NCBI GenBank assembly: GCA_008360955.1
Contig: LUCM01011238.1
Span: 405,260 to 469,259 of the forward strand
Direction: 5' to 3'
Source of the DNA: Fasciolopsis buskii
Taxonomy: Eukaryota; Platyhelminthes; Trematoda; Plagiorchiida; Fasciolidae
DNA: 64,000 nt
A program made the position numbers and the translations under genes. Below are positions 25,227 to 40,138 of the stretch, in pieces; position 1 is the stretch's first letter; the number at the start of each line of letters is the position of its first letter. Below the pieces are notes generated by a model. It searched no databases and was not told where the DNA came from. It saw only the letters and a program-made list of their open reading frames with translations.

Positions 25227-28200
25227 AGTTATTTAGACCATTAATCCAAAGATTATTCTCCTTGATACTGCGGCAGCGCGACCTTTGGAAAACAACACCG
25301 AATAGATATATCCAGTCACGGGAGCAAACATTACTACGTGTCTAGTAATCTATCAACTGGTACCTAGCAGAACATCTTGGACGGTCAAATGTCAACAGGT
25401 TTCCCGTGGAGAGTTTTTAATAGGATCTTCGTCTTTCCTGAACTGATGACCGGCGGAAAATGCCATACTACATGTAATCTAATTATGAGACTCTAGATGA
25501 CAGAATACATTCTGAGTGAATTATTTAACCTTGGTGCTGAGTAACACAATGGTGAATCAAATTACTTGACATTCCTAGTCATGCAGGAGCACGTCGTATT
25601 GGAACACTGACTGCGTGACGTTGAATTTCCAAACAAGGTAAGATATCTGCACTTTCCCTTATTTGTTTCCTCTCATGGAAAAAACGGTCACAAAAAGGTG
25701 AAGAACCAACTTGGACTGATAGAAAACTGGTAAAATGGTAAAAATTTGCTCATAAATTCGCGAATTAAACATTTCACGTTATTCATACAGGCGAGAATTT
25801 TCCGCTACCTTTTCGATTTGGTGTTTTGTTCACCATTCTGCTCATATTTGTCCCATTTTGTAGAAGACGTTCACTGTCATGCATGCCCAAAATTGTGGTA
25901 AAATCAAAACAAGAAGACATGAATATCCGTCGGTTTTTTGGTTAACTGAACATGGAAATATTCTGTACGGAGTTGCAATTATGAAAAATATTACATATTA
26001 ACTGTATCCAAGTGTGTGGACCAGTTGAAAATTCTTAACAGAAGGTAGAACATCAATTTAGCTTGGGTTTTCCGTTTTAACTTTAAAAAATGCCTTCATA
26101 AAATAGAAATAGTTAATTTGCAGTACAAGTCTCTTGTCTTAATTGCAAAATGCATGATGAGCCGAACGATTTCACAGTATTCACGAACTTTGATATTGGC
26201 AGTGAATAACTTTGGAAGCGCCAGAATCCTTCGGCATTCTTAAAAAAATTGTCTGATACATTGGGCGCTGCGCAGCCTCACACGAGCATTCACTTATTCT
26301 CGGTAATAAATTTTCAGAACTCATTAGCAAAGAACTTTGTTGTGCTCATAGTTCTCCAGTTCTCCTGTAGCATTACTCATTGATCATTCAACGATTAAAT
26401 ATTTATGATAAAAATGCTACTATGCAGCCGTCACATGAGACACGGTTGCAAGCGCGTACTACGCAATGATGGTCGAATAGTGGCATCCCTGCATCCCGAC
26501 AGCCATACCTCGGGCGAGTCGGAATTCACAGTGTTTCACCGACTATTTTGATTAATTGTCTGAATTTGGATTGAAGAATATTTTTAAGCGGATAAATAAA
26601 TTAGTTAAAATTGCTATTTTCACGCATTGGACTGACCACCTTGGCGTCAGATGGTCGACACAACTGAGACGTGAGATGTGGGCCAGCATTCTTAGCCGAC
26701 TAGGGGACCATGTAGTGAACTCGATAGCTCTACTGAAGACTAATGATATAGATAATGGTTTACGGGTGATTCTTATACCCACAAATTTTTATATTGTACT
26801 TTTACAGCATATTACAATGTAAATAGAACCGAGTTGCGGAACCAGCGGATAACTTGATGAACCATGTGATGTTACGCAATCATCGCACTTCCGAAAACTC
26901 AACCCACTCTCTTTTCCGCGGACAGTGCGGACTGACCGATAAAAGCCTGTTTTTGAATGTCTGCATTCATTTATTTGTTTCTTTACTTGTACATATTTTC
27001 ATCACGTTACGGAAGCACACTGATTCGTTGGCTGAGTTGATCAACAGTCGAAAGCAACCGAAAAATGTCAATATTGATCCGACGCGATACTAGCATCCTC
27101 AGCGAGATTAGTTGCACTTGATAGTGGCTGAAAGCTTCCAACTGAACTGAACAACACCCAGAATGCACTAAAGTGCCGATCCACGGGCCATCAGAAGATC
27201 CGCCCTTCCCCCCAAAAGACAACAAATCGGCAATCATATTTGTATTGGAGTGTTTAGGGGGTTTGAAACTTATGTGTGAACGCAAACCGACTGAAATGCC
27301 TAATATTTTGTGAAAAAGAATAAAACACCTAGTGAATATTATCGAAGACTTTCTCCATGAAAGACAGTTTACTGGAATTTACTCGAAAACGACGTCATTC
27401 ATTTCGGTCAGTCAAGCTTCATTTGGATGACAAATGAGTTATCTCGCCAATTATATTAATGAAAGTCATTTCCATTAGCTTAAAATGCAATAAATTTCCG
27501 AACTTGTCGGTAGGAAACTGTGGTATTTTACAGAAAGTCCGATGAATGAGGCTAGGACCAGATCTCAGCCCCATAGGGGTGGGAAGCACGAGCAGCCAAC
27601 ATTTTTATTGCTGTCAGTCTCTGAATTAAAAAAAGGGGAAAAGCATGAATGCGTTGTCATGACTTACGAACGTGTGGGCTATTGTAATGGAGCCCAGGCA
27701 ACCTCATATCTAGTTTGCGCAAGTAAAACAGTTTCTGGTTCTGTGCATTCTCAGCGGCGCATGATGTCGGTCGCAGGAACAGTGACAATAATCTAAATAT
27801 GAAAATACTTGTGAACCACAAGGGTTATTACCAATGGCTACAAGGTGATTACGTGACGTTCAGAATGTGTCAACTACATGTGGGACTGTTAGCGTAGGCG
27901 CCTCCCGGGAAAACTGTTTTGGCTGACGGTACGTTCACGACCACTGTTTCAGCCGACAATGGAATGACATGCACACAACAGATCAGTTTTGCTTCATAGA
28001 ACTGCTCGTTTATTGTAAATTCTCGTCAGGTAGTGTCGGGTTATTTAACGGTTTTGTAAGAGCTCTCACTTGATTTCGCTGGCGAGAAGTCTCATCGGAC
28101 AAAAAACAGAATTCTGTAGGTTGTGAAAAATTACACTCCTTGATAAGTCTCAACATAGGTTTGTTTCAAAATGTCCAGCACTGTGCTTCTGTTTCAGCAA

Positions 28201-31200
28201 TTACATCGGTGGTAAGTCGAAAGCAGATAGAAAAGTACCAAAAAAGTAAAATATTTATTGTCTAAAGCTCCCCACCCATGAACCCGAATCTACTGGCCAC
28301 CCTTGGTCATTACGTACCGCAATCAACAGGATAAAACGAGTCATGCAGGAGAAATTCTCGCAAAACAAGGCTCGGCACACGTTTGAACAAAGACGGTATT
28401 GCCATGTTTTTGTTGGAAAAAGGTCGAGGACGACAAGAAGAATAATAATATGTGGATTACATTGATGGAAATAAGTTGTAAATTTTTATTTTCTGTATGT
28501 TCCCAAGTAAATAACTTTTTCGAAACGATTAGGACTAGCTGGTAACAATACAAGGAGAATCTATGAGAACAAATCAACCAGCCGATATCATGATATATAA
28601 TTTGCCCTAACAGATAGATCCATGCAGTTCATATTTCAGATCCTGATGCCAATTTGTATGCTTTATGGACTGGGACTAACTGTACAAATGCGCCGTTGTG
28701 CCTTTGGTGCTCGCCAAAATTGGGTGCACAAATCAACGATAATTGTCGAGCAAAGCTGTGATGTTTACTTGGCAAACTCCGGCTGTACTTCGCTGATCAA
28801 AAGATCTATAGTAAACTTCACTCGATTTACTTCTGGATAGCAGGTTTTCCATCAACCCTTGTTATATTTTACTTTCCAATTTTTCGATACCATAACGGTA
28901 AACGAGTGATAAAGTAAATTTGAAAATATCCGAAGGCTTGTTAGATTAACTACCAGAAAAGGTCATCAAGGCTAGTCTGAAAAAAACGCATTTAATCTGC
29001 AGTATTGGTAATGTTTCACGGCTAATCTTTGAGTTTTACTACGCGAATTTTTGATCGTAGTCGGTCTCGGCTGATTTGCTCGTTACCGCCAAAAATACCG
29101 CAGTTAGTTCTGTCGGTTGATCCAGATTGATGCTGAACCTAAGCGCAACAAACAATGATGTTATTGACGTTTGGACTGGCATGGAGATCGAAAACGGTGT
29201 CTCACGGCATTTAGTATACGCGCGTTAGAAAGACAATTCATGAATAAAAACACTTGTGTTTTGCAGGGTATGATAAAGGGCTACGTTGAGGATAAGGTCG
29301 CAACAAAACCTTATGGCAATTACGAAGACTGAGTTAGTTCATCCAACAATTTGGTAGTTTGTTGCGCATCCCCTGAAACATCAGTGCAAAAGTTTGCACT
29401 AGTATTTCGAATCAGCCGAAGCTGACTGCATAGTAGCTATGAACAACAAACAGGGGAAAACTGCTTTTTCATAACTAACCTTGTCCTTACGCGCCAGTTT
29501 ATGTTCTTTCAATGGCGTAATCAAACGTTTAGCCTTAATCAGTTCACCGCCGAGGTGCGTAATGTTATAAAACTAACGTAAAACTACCTTCCACGTGCAT
29601 GTCTCTTAACAAAAAACCGAGGGTGAATGCCTCTGTCTCACACAGTCTCACATCCAATAGCCTAGCCTACAGTATTTGGCTTTCTAGAATTAATGACGAA
29701 GACGGCACGGGTGTAAAATGTTCTACTTGTTGGCTCGTTCAGACCCTGGTAGATGACCGTGAATCAGGCTTCTGGCGGTTAGCCGCTCATCTCGACATTC
29801 TTCTCAATTTGTAACAGACATGTTTATGGTCAAGGGTACAGCTGAATAATCAGGTGCACTGTTTGATTGATTTACCGTTTTGTTTCGAGGTGCAAACACG
29901 TGACTGTTAGATCTCGACTAAGTAGTTGTTGAAGCCAGATAGGCAATGTCCTAACTGATGAAGAAATAATTAGCTGTGACTTGATATTCAAAAGAGACAT
30001 TTCAGTTTCAAATACACGAAAACAACTGGAGCTGAATGTTTACAAATGGTTGCTATGAATGGAGATTTTGAAGTAGAATGTGTTGAAAACGGCTAAGTCA
30101 AATTATTAGTGATGAGTTAATTTTGTGTGGACCGCACGACAGCCATGGACCAGGAGCTCTGCAAAAAAATAGTCACTATTGGAGTACTTTCAGCCTAAGG
30201 AAGTCAGTTTCACCGTACTGTGTGGTTGCGCCAGTTGAAGTAGTCGGTTTTATCTTACGTCAATGCAACATAATACGCTACAATGGGCCAAACAGAATGC
30301 AATGAGCTACTGATCACAATAGGAATGGAATTACGTAACATGAAGACTCATATTTCAGTTCCAAATATTCTGGAATTCGACGTGGAAACCACAATTTTAC
30401 TTGGGCTATTAATCTATTATTTTTCCGTCAATTTTACCTCTGTATTTTGGAGTAATTTGATTGCATTTAGTACCTTGAGAGTGGTTAATCGGGTTGAACG
30501 AAAACTAAGCAAGCGCTGTTCTCGACTGGCAACGTTGTACTCTGATATAATAAAACATTTACGCTAAACGTGACACGTGAAGCAGGGATTCATCAACGCA
30601 ATGATAATTCAACTGGGTTCCAATAAACCATTGTTATGCAGTCATCAAAATGTGTTCAGCTGGTTTTTAAGGAGAACAGAGTTGTTCTTTTTGAAGGTAG
30701 AAAAAAACAGCAAATAACGTTCGTAATCTACACTCATGGTAACGTGAAAGCTAATACGTGTTCTGGTGACACCTTGTGTCAAGAATTATCAGTTATGGAC
30801 TTACCAAACTACTTGGAACTGCAAGATGATGCTACAGGGTATTGAAAACTGACATACATGTGCTAGAACGTTTCTCGAATAACCGAAAGTCAGTTGAACA
30901 GACAGGCGGTTAAACAATGAGGCGAGAATGAGTTCAATAGGCAGTTCTCATGAGGGTCATGATAAAGAAAAGTGAAATTATCTACCTGGAAGATTCATTT
31001 TGAGGATCTCATGCAAACAGTGTTTGTTGAAATGATTTTTCTGACAAAAGACTGAATTTCCTGAGATCTACACGCTACTTGGTACAAGCATTTTAGTATC
31101 AACCAGTTACATAACACTGAAAGCGAATTCTAATGAGAGTATTTTTCATTTTTATCCATCCACTTTGAAGAAACTGCTTGTTAACCGCTTTAGGAATCAT

Positions 31201-34200
31201 GGTTACTTCAACCACCGATGATTATTTTTAACACCGTACCTGAACAAACCAGTGTACGATACGAAGGTGACAGAATGCAGAAGAACGGTTTTTACGTAAA
31301 CGGACAGATGAAATGCCGACAAATAAACAAAGTACACCGATTTGTTCAAAGTAGCAGTTTGCCATTTAAAACAACTGTTACTCTCAGAGATGAGATTCAT
31401 GGGAGCTGCTTTCGTGTTCTGGAATGACATTCACATAAACGTGCACACACATCCCATACGCACGCGCGCAAAGTGTCTTGTGAGTCACTGTAGCGTGGTT
31501 TATGAAACTTTTGACGGTATTATGGTGTTTGTTGCTCATCAGAATGTGCGACCGTGTTTGTGTGTCTTTGTGTGACGGGTTGAGAATAAAGTCAGCCTCT
31601 GCACTACATCACCCAATCGATGTAGACAGGGAAGAGCGTAGGTGCCGCCTTAATCGGAATGCACCAACAACTACGCTCACGCATTGCGGGTACCATGTCA
31701 CCAGATGATTGTACAATTTATTGCTATCGAATCGAACGGCGTGAATAATATTCTGGTGAATTCGAGAGCTAGTTTCGGTTAAGACTCATTGAAATATACA
31801 TTCACCTTACACATATGTGAATGAAAATAGATTGGAAAAGGTTAGTCAACAGCTTTACGCTAGCTGATCACATCCTGCCTACAGGGACTAACTAAACGTC
31901 CAAATGAAAATTTTCTGAATTGATTCGTCATGTCTCAGTCACATACACCGGCAGCCCACGTCGATTTTTGAACATCCGAAGTGTGACTGAATTTTTACTT
32001 ACCTATACTTTACGTTAGTTTTGTTCGTCTATCAGATATGTCCTCAGGTTCACGCTTCGATGTCCCTTGTCATCGATCGGTGACAAAGAGTGTTTGTTTG
32101 GATCACAAGTTTCGGACACCTAATGAATAAAGGTGACTTATTTGTGCATGGTAATTTTACCCAGAAAGTGACCAATTAAATATTGAATTTGATTAACTGA
32201 GATTTCTTGTGTAAATTTTGGGAAAGAGGTCTTAGTTACTGTTTAGCTATCGCCAACTACATTTTATGAGGGGAACAAAAACCCAGTGAAATTAGATAAA
32301 ATGTGAGGTCACATTGAGTGGACATTCACTTAGGTATGTGCAAACACGGGACGGTTGTCTTGAACGCAATGTTCCTAGAAAATCAATAGTCAATCCCGTT
32401 CCCCATTTCAGAGGGCCTGGTAGGGCGAACTGCGATAGACGAACCATGCTGACCTGAACGACACAAAAATTTGATGTTTAAAAGACTGTTTAGTGCAACA
32501 ATCTCATAGCGGACCAACACATTAATGGACCACAGGTATAGAACACTATAATACAACTAGTTCGTCTGTTATTTTTCGTTAATAAGACATTTGTAAAATT
32601 TAAAAAGAAGTATATTGAACGCCATTTTGCTTAGAATCAATCTCTTTTTTCTAAGTTCAATACCGGCCCGCCGAGGAAACTAGTACCTGGTAGTACCGTT
32701 AAATGCCTGAATCCAAACAGTCATTAACAGAATGATTGTGGCGGGTGCTGTCTCGATACATTTGCTGGAATCAGGGTAAACAGAGAAGTAGGAGTGGTCC
32801 GCTGATTTTTCAAAACGGAACTGTAACGTTGGTGTGTCATACATCAGACCAACTGGTTTAGATTTTGTATTCATTTGTAGAATTTTTTTCATTCCATGAT
32901 GGTTGGGAATTTTTAGGAAGACGTCAGAGGATCAATACGGAAAAAAGTAGGTCAATGTTGTGAAATGTGCGGAAATTTTGGGACTGGGTGGTAAAGTTTC
33001 AAAATCCACCAACTGCAGTGACGTATGTTTATGTAATCTGGTTAGATCCAAATGTCATCAAAGCTGTGTAGTCGACCACCATCGTGCACCAGGATTACTA
33101 TGTCCCCTTAGGTGAAAAAGCGTATCCCAATGACCATGCATGTCCAAATGGGTGAACACGGGACGAAATATGTGATAGACGCGGGTATGTGAAAAAAAAA
33201 AGTTGAAACTAATTGTGGCCAGACGCGTTACCTCTGAAGAGTGCTGGAACAATCTGAGGTTTTTAGCTGACAACATGCGACGATTTTCAAGCATCTCACT
33301 CTGTCAACACTTCCTTTTTCACCCCAACAAGTATTAACATATGGTTTTGATTTTCCAAAAGGTTTCTTCGTACAGTTCTAATCTGTGCTGAGAAAGCATT
33401 CTTATCTTGGTAGACAAAAATATTGAAATGTGTTACTTAAACTAACCAGAGGAAGAAATATCTCCCTTGATATTCATACGGCAGACAACATATTGCAATA
33501 GACAAAGTCTCAGAGATGGAAACACAAAATGATTCGCACATTTGATTCATCGAAAATTCGATGTTCTGGGCTACTGTGCTAATAAATTCGGTCTTTATGG
33601 TTAAAAAAGGAGAAAAAGTGTGATAGGAATATGAGGCTTGTAGTTTTTCCTGCTACCGTGGGTAGTAATGGGCGGAAAAATGTGTGTCGAAAATTTCTTG
33701 AGTATCTGAATTTCCCTTTTGCAGAGTAAAGTTGATTTTATATAAAAGCCGCGGCATATATCATTTTAAAATGAATTCCACTGTGCTTCACTTATCATAC
33801 CCTACATGCAACACAAATTAATAGAATTCAAAAAGATAGGGCAAGAAAGCATAGGTTAAATGCAAAATTTTTCACTAGGATCAATCAAATTGTTTACGCA
33901 TGAACGGTAACGAGTGGGGAGAACATCACTCGTTTTTGTGGACTGTGCTAACCCAACATTCAATTTGATCGGACCGCTGCACGCAATAGAACTGGTCGAG
34001 ATTCATCCCGATTTGTTTGTTTCGATTAGCTAGCTATAGGGGACCGTGGTCTCCTATTTTCTGTTTCGTATGGAAGGTGACCGGAATACTTAGACGATTT
34101 TTTTTCTAGCGCCTGGCCCAATATCACAACTGAATGTTCTGGGATAAATGTAGCTGCCCTTATCCGTGAAAGCTTAGCCCATTGGTCGTTTGTTCCAACG

Positions 34201-37200
34201 GCCCCCAAAACCCGAAAGACACAACGGACAATTTATTGTTTTATTTGCTTTCTCTAATTCGTACACCGTTTTATTTAAATAGGACGCCAAATGCATTGCG
34301 TGAGGACTGAGGTGGGTTGGCAGTTTCTCTCGATCTGCTGAACAATGGTACAGGTAAGCTTGCAAAGCGTTCTGCACCTTGCAAGTGGTTCAAAGAAGAA
34401 GTCAATTCTTTCATGTGAAGAGGAAGGCGAAGCAGGTAAATTTCTTCACTCGGTTAGTTTTATCTCATTACGTGGTCGCATATCGGATGGGGTGTATGCG
34501 CGCATGCAGATGACTCGACTGGCATTCACAAACTTGAGGCATATATAACGTTTTCGTGTCATCCGGTTACCGACAAAAGTTAGAAATATGGCTGTTGAGG
34601 ATGGATTTGGGAGACTGTTAGTGTTTGGACATCGTTGTATTCCTAGTATTGGTAGAATCCGGTGGGAGACTTTTTTAAAAACTGAGAGGTTAGGTGTAAG
34701 ATTCTAGGCTCTAAGGCCAATCAAAGAAGTAGGTAATTGCGCGCTTTGGTTGGTCGCACTGCAATTTCCCTCACTCCCCAACAAATGTGATATTCACTAT
34801 TACTATAATAATAACATGTTAACAAGTCTCTCATATTTATGAAATTTTGATGCTATTCATTTAAAAATCCGATTACCTAGTTTTTGTCGGCACCGGCTTG
34901 TAGCCACTCAGGATCAATAAATACACGGTAGCTGGTCTGAACTTCATCTCTGGTACCAAAATGTCTCTGTTCCCGATGATCAGCACCAAGAATCAGTGGC
35001 TGTTTTGGAAAACGTACATGATACAGGTATTCCTATTTAAATCGTGATTTGTGTTCAGCCATCTTTATAAAATCTTGTATTGGATGACACTCTCATGTGG
35101 CTAGAGGGATGTGATCATCACCGACAGAACATGAAATCGAACGGAAGCGAGTATGGAGGAGGAGGCACACTTGAGCATATCATCTCGACCCAGTGCAAGA
35201 AGTCACATTATCTTAACCTACTCATCTATCAATACCGACTGCTGAGCCGTGCGGTTAAGACGGTGATATTTTTTGTGCCCGTAGTTGAACAATAACCAGC
35301 TTCTGAACTTTCGCCCTTTCGTTTACGACCGAGAGCAACTGCTTTACTGGCTACATGCCCTCTACTGCCTTCTTCCAGCGTGACAATCAACCTGTTATGG
35401 TACGCATGACTTTCTTTACCCAAGCACTCATCCAGTGGGATATTTCGGTTTATTCGAATTTCATCTGGTTTCCGTCAAAGACTGCTCAGTTCTAGACGGT
35501 TACCACCAACAAACCAAGACTTTTTTGCTCTCACGCAAGTCCCACATCTCCATTGGTGACCGACTTCTTCTTTCATTGAAACTAAAAATCCACTCATATC
35601 TCTTCAAAAGAAACCTGCGCAACCAAGACCTGAAAGTTTTCAAACACAAACATTTCTATTTTGGAAAATTCACTCAGAACTGTTGTTTCTTGATTTTCTT
35701 TTCGCTACGGTTCAATCTTAAGGTATTTTAACCTCCTTGTGAGCAACCACAAGGTTATCTGTGACTCATGCTACCCTGTGGAACACATTTTAGCATGACA
35801 CAGCAGGTTACGTTCACCCCTTAAATGAATTCACTACGTAAAACACAGGAGCGCGTATGCAAGACGCAAAAGACTGTGGTGCCGCAAAGTGTTATTCCCA
35901 TCTAAACAAAATAGAAGTGAGACTGCTTGGTAGCTATTGTCAAGCAATCCTATGGAATCCGGAGTTGGTTGAACTATGGGAGTTCCCTCAAGAGAAAATA
36001 AGAATGACTAAACCAACTGTGATAAGTCTCTCTGGAGGCGACGTATTCATCCTTTTCCACTATGACTAGCGTAATTTTAATATCTTGCATTTCTTAATCG
36101 ACCCAAAGTTGCAAAGTATAGGCAAGTCTGAAACCGTGTTTCGGGACCGCTACAAACTGTTTGGAGCGCAACTTAATTCCCGAATACCTGCTTAAATAAG
36201 CGTTAGCGCGAACGGTCTCACTGATTTCTACGTCGATTTCGATCAATATACAAAGTTACAATGCAGGACGCGAATGAGGAATAATGGCGAATATCGATTT
36301 CCGCTTACAAGGTACGCTTAGAATATGCTGTATTCGGGATGACTGAAATGAACAAAGCCAATTTGCCGCAGTAACTAATGTCTTGTAGATAACAGATAGC
36401 TAATTAATGCACGGACTAGGTTTATAAATCCCTGACAAGTTTATCTGACGAGGTGTCAAATAGCGGACAGACGCAAGAGAACTTTTCAATTGGAAGACAC
36501 AATGATCAGTGCATATGCGCAAAATCCACCGAGGTGATTTATTCATCTCGCGAATTTTACGAGTGTAAGCTATATTTAATGAATTTAGAAACAGTTGTGA
36601 AAATAACTAACTTTAATGAAAACCGATGAACTTCTGTCATATTTTGGAAACTTGAACTGTATAGCATTTTCGGGAAACAGCCTATTGCAGCATCACCGAA
36701 ACTTACTGCATACCGTTATATTTGTATTAGGCTCTTCCGTAGCTCTAACTAAGTGAAGCAATGGTTATCGACTGTCGTGTGTACCAGAGAAGATTCAGTG
36801 AACTATTTTTCAGGCACAAGTCGTGAAACACTACGTTGTTGTTTTTGCTTCCAGTTTATATCGTAAAAGAGTGCTTTAAATGACATTATTTTTTACAAGT
36901 ACTGGCTATCAGAATATTTATACTTGCATTTTAGGCATAAGTATTGTGTTCAAAATACGAATCACAATTGTAGCAACATTCTATTTGAAACGCTTACCAC
37001 TCGTAATAAACGAGTAAGTAAAATTACTTTGGGTCCAACTGTAATTGATCACGTCGGTAAACTAAAAATATGCAAACCAATTTCGCTGTTTCTACTCTCC
37101 TGTACCTTTGCCAAAAACGAAACATTCCACTTGGTTTACAATTATCAGACATATTTTTCCATTTATTTGCTAACTTCCCTCATCAACCACGGGAAGGAAA

Positions 37201-40138
37201 GTGTACAGCACCAGGTAAACTGATCCGATTTCACTCGACAAAATAGCACACCTGCTTTTCTGACAAACGGGGCACGGATAGAAAAGCTCGGTGCACCAGA
37301 TTTTAATTGGACAAGAATTGTGCCACTGGGGTTAGAACAGACAGACAATTATTATTAGTCATGTTGCTCCACAGAAGGAAACGAATATCGTTTCTGTTCG
37401 ACTATGACAGGATAAGGAGAATCCATGATCGCATGGCTTAGGCCTACGAAGCAATCAATACACCTGGTGGTGGCCATGTTCGTTTTAATGCGAAAATTCT
37501 TTCGGAAATGTGCCGTGAAGCTGCACGTGTCCAATCAACATGAGATTTTCTGTTCTAGTCACCAGTCCGGAAATATTCTGATCATTAAAGTGCCTGACAT
37601 TTTATTCCGCTGGGGAATATATGCATCACCCAGCAGGTAGTTTGCATCGAATTCAAGAGATATCCCTTGAATCTCGGTCCAATAACTTTTGCTTACTCGG
37701 GTCGACTGATTTGCCCATTGTCTAAAGCAAATTCATTTTACCCGTCCATTGGTTTTAAACGGACATTCCGACCGAAATAAACGTACGTCAAATTGAAGGC
37801 AGCGAGTATGAACGCACAAACATACAGGCATTTTCCACAGTTCAAAATCTGTTCGGAAAGTTTCATATGTACAGGCTCGAAGAATATGAGAGCTAATAAC
37901 GAAAGATATATGATATGATCACTGTGAGCTGTGAAGCCTTAAAAAACAGGGTTTCGATGATTGCAATATTACATCTTAGCTTGAAATTTTGGTTGAAAAA
38001 GGATAAGGGAAAAACAGCCGGACACGGGCCTGGTGTGTACAGAATCACGTCAGTGACGTTGAACTTCTTGACCTTAGACTTAGTTACACCACTCCACCAA
38101 AGGCTAAGGACGATTGGTATTCAATATTCAATTTCCAGATTCGTTTCCATAATGTCCTTGAACTAATACTTTCCTAATGATCATGGAGCTACACTCAGGG
38201 CTTTAAACTTCGATGCAAAGTGCGGTAATTACGCCAAATTTGAACTGCCATTAGGTGACCGCATGGTTTATAAACTACAGAACTAGCTTCTGTTTGTAAC
38301 GTGTAAAAATGTTCAACGATTACGGTGCATTTCGAACGTTAAAACAATAGAGGTTCTAAAAGCATCTCCTTGATAAATTTGCCGGAAGAAATCACGGAAG
38401 GAATAAAACAAAGTAATTGTCATTAGCAAGCAACAATCTCCTTCCTGTTGGGTTTCTTATATACTTTTATGGGTTACCAGAACACACGTCACAACAATGA
38501 TCGTTTTCCGACAAACGCGTCCTTGATGCAAAGGGAACATTCTGCCACAGGCAAACTAGAACTTCGTATGTTTCTACATGTCTTATGGAATTAAATTTTG
38601 TTTTTTCGTTCCACAGATGACGGATGTTTGGTCATCAGTGTCCAGTCAACTACTTGGTTTACAGCGGAATGGCAAATACTTACTTTAAAAGACTAACCTG
38701 GCTCCCTTGTAGAGCAAATTACTTCTCCCGACGGTATTTATTTTTCAGTGAAACATTTTACTGTAATAAAAAAACAAACCTAACTTTTCGGATTAAACGA
38801 CAGTTCTCTCTGCGTTGCGATAACTTAGTCACGTCATCGTAGGTGTTTATTTGTAAAAGTTATCTTTATCATACGAAATATAATTTGGTTGATTGCCCTT
38901 TGTTCTGGCTGGCCAGGCAATAAATGACTGGTAACATTTCGTTGGAATGTTCCAAAAAAATTCACAAGAATCGTAGCAGTCCGTGACGGGAAAACTACGT
39001 GAAAGTCTTATTTCTGCAATGTGCACTGAGGTACACAGCTGAACAAGGCGCATACAGGTGTGGGAATTCCGTGCGGTTTGTAATTGTTAAACATGACCTT
39101 TTTATTTGTATAACTGTAAGCCAGCGGACAATACGGTGAATGAAAAAAACAAAATGAACTTCGATTAAGGGCTGAATTTCACATGAGAAACACATGAATT
39201 CAAGTAATTTAAAAAAGCTTTGTTATGTATGAAAACAGAAGCAATAAAATTGCCGCTTCAAGTAGTCCAGTTCTGCTTGTTCATGACGCTTGAAATAAAA
39301 CGCCGGCATGTGGAATTTCGACTGGAAAAAAGAAAATTTATTGAAGACTTTAAATCACGATTAGTCTTAAGTTAGACTTTACATAAATCAATGGTTCTGG
39401 TGCTAAATAATTAAGAGTAAATTGGGTAGACCAAACTGGATTTATTAAGCGATTTACTTGCGCAATTTTTGAGCGTCAGAAGTTGACTGGAAACGATTCA
39501 AGAGCACATTTTTTATATTCTAAGATTACGATTTGAGAGTTCCCTTCATTCCGTGGCAAATTTCGCATCTATAACCACTTGTTTATCAGATCAACTAGTC
39601 ACACACAAGCTGATTTTTGATCGAGCATCTAGGGCTGGTGCAAAACTCACCAACTTGAGCAACATAACCAGCCATAATGACTCATATTTTGAAGCTACTG
39701 CTGCACGACGCAGAGGTAAGTCGGAGCCAAACGATATATTGGATTAACAATAAGCTGGAAAGTCTACAAACTTAAAGAACCTGTAGCAAAAAAGCCAGTT
39801 TTGGGAAGTTGTAAGCGGTAGGACAGTTATTTTACCTTATCGATTTTCGCATTGATAATTGTTTTGGATTTACCATAAAACGTTCCTTTTCCTCCGGTAA
39901 CGAAAGGTACATTCACCAGAAGGACTGGCCCGACCATCGGAATTGGCTTTCCTGATAAAACCTTGTCTAGAATATGTTCACTTATTCAGACATGCTAAAC
40001 TTTAACTTTACTGACAAGAACTGTTTTTAAATTCCTAATGGAATGAAAGAATACAACTACAGATAGACTCCTCAGCGTGAACATCACTAAACCAATTAGT
40101 TGGACTAACCTTTATTATTCGTAATATGGTTTAACCTG
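25227..40138. other. Long gene-free stretch
   Basis: There are no supportable genes. A short segment at 33653-33667 carries the hairpin core CTACCGTGGGTAGT of the repeat at 25.1 kb and may be a decayed third copy. At 27940-28075 (+) a broken frame reads VSADNGM and later NGFVRALT, faintly like a Ty3/Gypsy integrase, but too little to call. GT/CA-rich alternating DNA occurs at 31440-31475 and 31545-31575. Confidence 0.5.

Noticed and set aside
28622..28840. Small frame with a hydrophobic N-terminus, possibly a secreted peptide
   Set aside because: Only 72 codons, no clear cleavage context, no neighbouring exon, and easily produced by chance.
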